Assembly: GCF_900302455.1 (NCBI RefSeq)
Contig: NZ_ONZG01000008.1
Span: 206,615-270,614, forward strand
Reading direction: 5' to 3'
DNA length: 64,000 bases
Source of the DNA: Falsiruegeria mediterranea M17
Lineage (GTDB): Bacteria > Pseudomonadota > Alphaproteobacteria > Rhodobacterales > Rhodobacteraceae
Shown here: one piece after another, positions 61,947-64,000 of the stretch
Position numbering within the stretch: position 1 is the first letter of the stretch
Layout of the letters: every line of letters begins with the position of its first letter
The notes under the pieces: generated by a model
Databases searched by the model: none
The model's input: only the letters and a program-made list of their open reading frames with translations
Told to the model about the DNA's origin: nothing
Position numbers and translations under genes: made by a program

Positions 61947-63283
61947 CGCGCGGCTCCTTCGACTGGGATCAGATGAACATCGCGCTGCGGGAATGGGATT
62001 GAAATGCCATTGGCATCGAATTCGATTTTGGCCTGACCGGTGAGATCCCAAAACACCGTCCAATAGTCGTCGTTCTTGGCCCAGGGGCGGCAGAAGATGT
62101 TGACGGAACTTTCTCCAAGCTCGCCGACAAAGATCTCGGGTGCTGGATCCTTGAGGCAAAGCTCATGTTGCGCAACCAGTTTCGTGAGCACTTCGATGGC
62201 CAATGCCGCGTCGTCAGAGTACCCGATGCCAAACACCAGATCGACGCGCCGGGTTTCGGAGGCGCTGACATTGGTGATGATATCGCCCCAGATCTTGGAG
62301 TTGGGAACAACAATGATTTGGTTGTCGAAGGTTCTGATCTTGGTCGACACAACGGACATTTCATCAACAAACCCTGACGAGCTCCCGACCTGAATGTAAT
62401 CGCCCGTGTCGAACGGTTTCAGCACCATGATCATCAACCCGCTGGCCAGGTTGCCCAATGTCTCTTGCAGTGCAAAGCCCAGGATAAAGGACAACCCGCC
62501 AAAGACGGCAAAGAGCGGTGTGACATTGACCCCGAACAGCCCCAGAACCACCAGAACGCCCAAAACCATCACGGCCCAGAATACGGCCGTCGAGATGAAG
62601 GATTTGAGTAGTTTCGACAGCGTCGGCACTCGTGTCAGGCCCCGAATTGTCATCCGGCGTGCCAAGCGTGCGACCAACATCAGCGCCCAAATCGCGACCA
62701 TGATCGTTAAGACACTGATCAGAAAACCCAAACCCCCATCTGTGTCGGTTAACCAATCCAAAGCGGCGTTCATCAGGGTTTTGGGGTCTGTCGTTCGCAG
62801 TGCACCCGCAGTCGCCGCATAGGCGTAGTCTTGATAGGGCTTGATCTCTTCCGGTGAGGCACCTTTTCCTTGCCAAGCTGTTATTGCGGTTTGAAAATTG
62901 TCTAAGTAGGACTTGTTCGTTTGTTGCACCAGCGTCAATTGCTTTCGCAAGTCTTCTGCTGCGGTATCCGAGGAAACTTTGATATCCAGGTTCAAGTTGG
63001 ACAACAGCTCAAGGTGTGATCGCAAATGCGCCTGCCAGCCCTCGACAACTTGCGCCATTTCCGACGCTGTCAGCGGAACCAAAAGGATATTCAGATCCTC
63101 CAGCGACACGTTTGCCTCAAGCGCACGCGTAACCAGTTCTGAAACCTCTGAAGAGGTGTTATCCTGGAGTTCTTCTTGAGGTGTTTCTTGGGCTAGGGCC
63201 GGTGAATGTGCTGTAGGTCCTGCTATGAAAATCGCGACAACAAAAACTCTCAAAACCGCAAATAGTCGAGTAAGGCAATTCAT
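61943..63283 (-). CDS. MscS-family mechanosensitive channel (small-conductance type)
   Basis: A 446-residue MscS-like protein. Signal peptide MNCLTRLFAVLRVFVVAIFIAG ending near ALAQ, a helical periplasmic part of about 150 residues, then membrane helices and the core VLGLFGVNVTPLFAVFGGLSFILGFALQETLGNLASG (pore helix; shown here as its N-terminal and C-terminal parts VLGLFGVNVTPL and FALQETLGNLASG), then FDTGDYIQVGSSSGFVDEM and VVPNSKIWGDIITN. First gene of the pair; upstream are 215 bases without a recognised gene. Confidence 0.9.
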   Translation of the reverse strand: MNCLTRLFAVLRVFVVAIFIAGPTAHSPALAQETPQEELQDNTSSEVSELVTRALEANVSLEDLNILLVPLTASEMAQVVEGWQAHLRSHLELLSNLNLDIKVSSDTAAEDLRKQLTLVQQTNKSYLDNFQTAITAWQGKGASPEEIKPYQDYAYAATAGALRTTDPKTLMNAALDWLTDTDGGLGFLISVLTIMVAIWALMLVARLARRMTIRGLTRVPTLSKLLKSFISTAVFWAVMVLGVLVVLGLFGVNVTPLFAVFGGLSFILGFALQETLGNLASGLMIMVLKPFDTGDYIQVGSSSGFVDEMSVVSTKIRTFDNQIIVVPNSKIWGDIITNVSASETRRVDLVFGIGYSDDAALAIEVLTKLVAQHELCLKDPAPEIFVGELGESSVNIFCRPWAKNDDYWTVFWDLTGQAKIEFDANGISIPFPQRDVHLIPVEGAAR

Positions 63284-63498
63284 GTTCTCTCCCTCTGAAC
63301 AGTTTTATTGTCTATTTCTCTGAACCTTACTGTGCTGCAATTATGAGTTTCAGGCAATGCGGGTGCAATTGCGTCGGTCTTTGGGAACTCGACTAGCCCG
63401 TATGTGAGGGGTGAAACCAGCGCGTCGGCGGGCTGAAACATATCCAGCACGGACCGTGTCGTAAGCGACGTCTGAGCCAAAAAACTTTTTGAAGACGC

Positions 63499-63545
63499 TG
63501 GAGCGGGTAACGGGAATCGAACCCGTAACTTAAGCTTGGGAAGCT
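63499..63545 (-). mobile_element. 3' fragment of tRNA-Gly(CCC): attachment-site remnant
   Basis: On the minus strand the last 47 bases of a tRNA-Gly are present: anticodon arm AGCTTCCCAAGCT (anticodon CCC), T-arm with GGTTCGATTCC, acceptor 3' strand TACCCGC and end TCCA. The expected 5' half (GCGGGTA..., D-arm) is absent: upstream bases do not pair with the acceptor strand. A bare tRNA 3' end is the typical far-end mark of an element that integrated in a tRNA gene. By orientation the element should lie to the right, toward the IS3-type element. Confidence 0.78.
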
Positions 63546-63887
63546 CGCGACGTATCTCTCAATGTCCCCTGTTTTATGGGGTCTGGCGCGGTGAAGCGCA
63601 AGGGTTTCTCCAGAATTTCTCTGAATTGAAGTGGTCTGAAGCGTATTCAGGCGGTGTCTCTGGGCGCTCTCTTGCGGGCCAGTTCGGCGGTGGCGAGCTG
63701 GTTGCCGTGGGCGTCGAGGGTGATCAACGCTTCTTTGGACAGCAGGGTGTAGTCTTCGATAAAGAACGGGGGGCTGAATTGCGGTGCGCATTGCGGCAGT
63801 CCCGGCCAGCTCTATCAGCCGGGCTTGGACACTCAGATCTTCGAACGGCCTCAGGATGTCTTGATTGAGAAAGTGGTCTTCCCCCAC
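63546..63887. other. Degraded coding-like region at island edge
   Basis: Between the tRNA fragment and the IS end. On the minus strand one frame begins DHFLNQDILRPFEDLSVQAR ... AAMRTAIQPP, and another continues PPFFIEDYTLLSKEALITLD to HGNQLATAELARKRAPRDTA and a stop; a run of six C bases near 63770 joins them, so a frameshifted remnant of one gene is likely. I do not recognise the protein. Confidence 0.4.
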
Positions 63888-64000
63888 TGAAGTGGTCCTC
63901 CGCTATGTTTAGGAAAACGGAGGAAACACATGGCCAACAAGCGACCAAAGCCTGAGGAGATTGTCACGAAGTTGCGGCAGGTTGAGGTTCTGACGGGGCA
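63888..64000 (+). mobile_element. Left end of an IS3-family insertion sequence (partial)
   Basis: From TGAAGTGGTCCTCCGC at 63888 on, a typical short IS leader leads to an OrfA start at 63930. IS3-family ends usually begin with TGA. The rest is beyond the window, so ends and target duplication cannot be checked. Confidence 0.6.
63930..64000 (+). CDS. IS3-family transposase OrfA, N-terminal 23 residues
   Basis: ATG at 63930, with ACGGAGGAAACAC just before as ribosome binding site, reads MANKRPKPEEIVTKLRQVEV and continues out of the window. This N-terminus is characteristic of OrfA of IS3-family elements (IS407-like group), a small helix-turn-helix protein that is joined to OrfB by programmed frameshift to make the active transposase. 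Only the beginning is visible. Confidence 0.8.
   Translation, partial: MANKRPKPEEIVTKLRQVEVLTG

Noticed and set aside
63499..63572. Complete tRNA-Gly gene
   Set aside because: The 5' acceptor strand and D-arm are missing: bases upstream on the minus strand do not match GCGGGTA or a D-loop, so only the 3' part is present.
1..64000. CRISPR array, rRNA operon, secretion or phage gene cluster, defence system
   Set aside because: None seen: no regular spaced repeats, no rRNA-like sequence, no cas, phage structural or toxin-antitoxin patterns in the genes read.

Overview
The window looks like a chromosome segment of a marine alphaproteobacterium of the order Rhodobacterales (Roseobacter group, possibly Ruegeria-like). 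The evidence is the GC-rich codon use, the fused ispDF gene, the dusB-ntrB-ntrC / ntrY-ntrX / trkA-trkH / hfq-hflX gene order, an NtrC without the sigma-54 contact loop, a zwf-pgl-pgi operon, and many short operons joined by ATGA, GTGA or TGATG overlaps. Genus is an inference from gene content and order. I see no rRNA, no complete tRNA and no CRISPR array.

Layout. 1-3.0 kb (minus): the start of an ammonium transporter gene cut by the window edge, then the coupled set ispDF-pgpA-cinA. 3.2-10.4 kb (plus): dusB-ntrB-ntrC and ntrY-ntrX, the nitrogen two-component systems. 11-15.6 kb: potassium uptake trkA-trkH, the RNA chaperone hfq and the GTPase hflX. 15.6-21.3 kb (minus): a flavin oxidoreductase with a SnoaL-like partner, a membrane-anchored penicillin-acylase-family hydrolase, a Tat-exported SYLF lipoprotein and hemB. 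21.5-28.2 kb: a small membrane protein, mfd, a frameshifted DUF3616 gene and a TPR protein. 28.3-32.7 kb: an MFS exporter, a DsbA-like thioredoxin-fold protein, an acyl-CoA synthetase and a divergent XRE-cupin regulator. 32.8-34.9 kb: an arsenic operon coding an ArsR-ArsC fusion, a second ArsC and an aquaglyceroporin, with a promoter and a 30-bp perfect palindrome on the fusion's start codon. 34.9-38.9 kb: a peptide-type ABC binding protein, a strong small-RNA candidate, bdhA and a patatin-like lipase. 38.9-49 kb: DUF502, psuKG, a DUF4198/HupE pair sharing start-codon bases, a ThiE-like protein, trmJ, ctaA, an M32 carboxypeptidase and an acetyltransferase gene broken by two in-frame TAG codons. 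49-60.3 kb: gyrA, usg, a second SYLF protein, a radical SAM protein, zwf-pgl-pgi, a thioesterase and an AMP-dependent ligase. 60.3-63.3 kb: two coupled MscS-type channels. 63.5-64 kb: a 3' fragment of tRNA-Gly(CCC), degraded coding sequence and the start of an IS3-family element, which looks like the edge of a genomic island continuing to the right.

How genes work together. The nitrogen block pairs Ntr sensors and regulators with an ammonium transporter a few kilobases away. The arsenic operon has two arsenate reductases and a glycerol-type channel but no arsenite pump, matching the known AqpS strategy in which arsenite made in the cell leaves through the channel. zwf-pgl-pgi feed glucose-6-phosphate into the Entner-Doudoroff or pentose phosphate route. 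PsuK and PsuG form a pseudouridine breakdown pair.

Most notable points: the arsR-arsC fusion that keeps a ribosome binding site at the junction, its apparently leaderless promoter/operator, the orphan sRNA candidate near 36.8 kb, the double-amber acetyltransferase, and the tRNA-marked island boundary at 63.5 kb. Most of the rest is ordinary chromosomal backbone. All assignments come from reading motifs and gene order; no database search was run.
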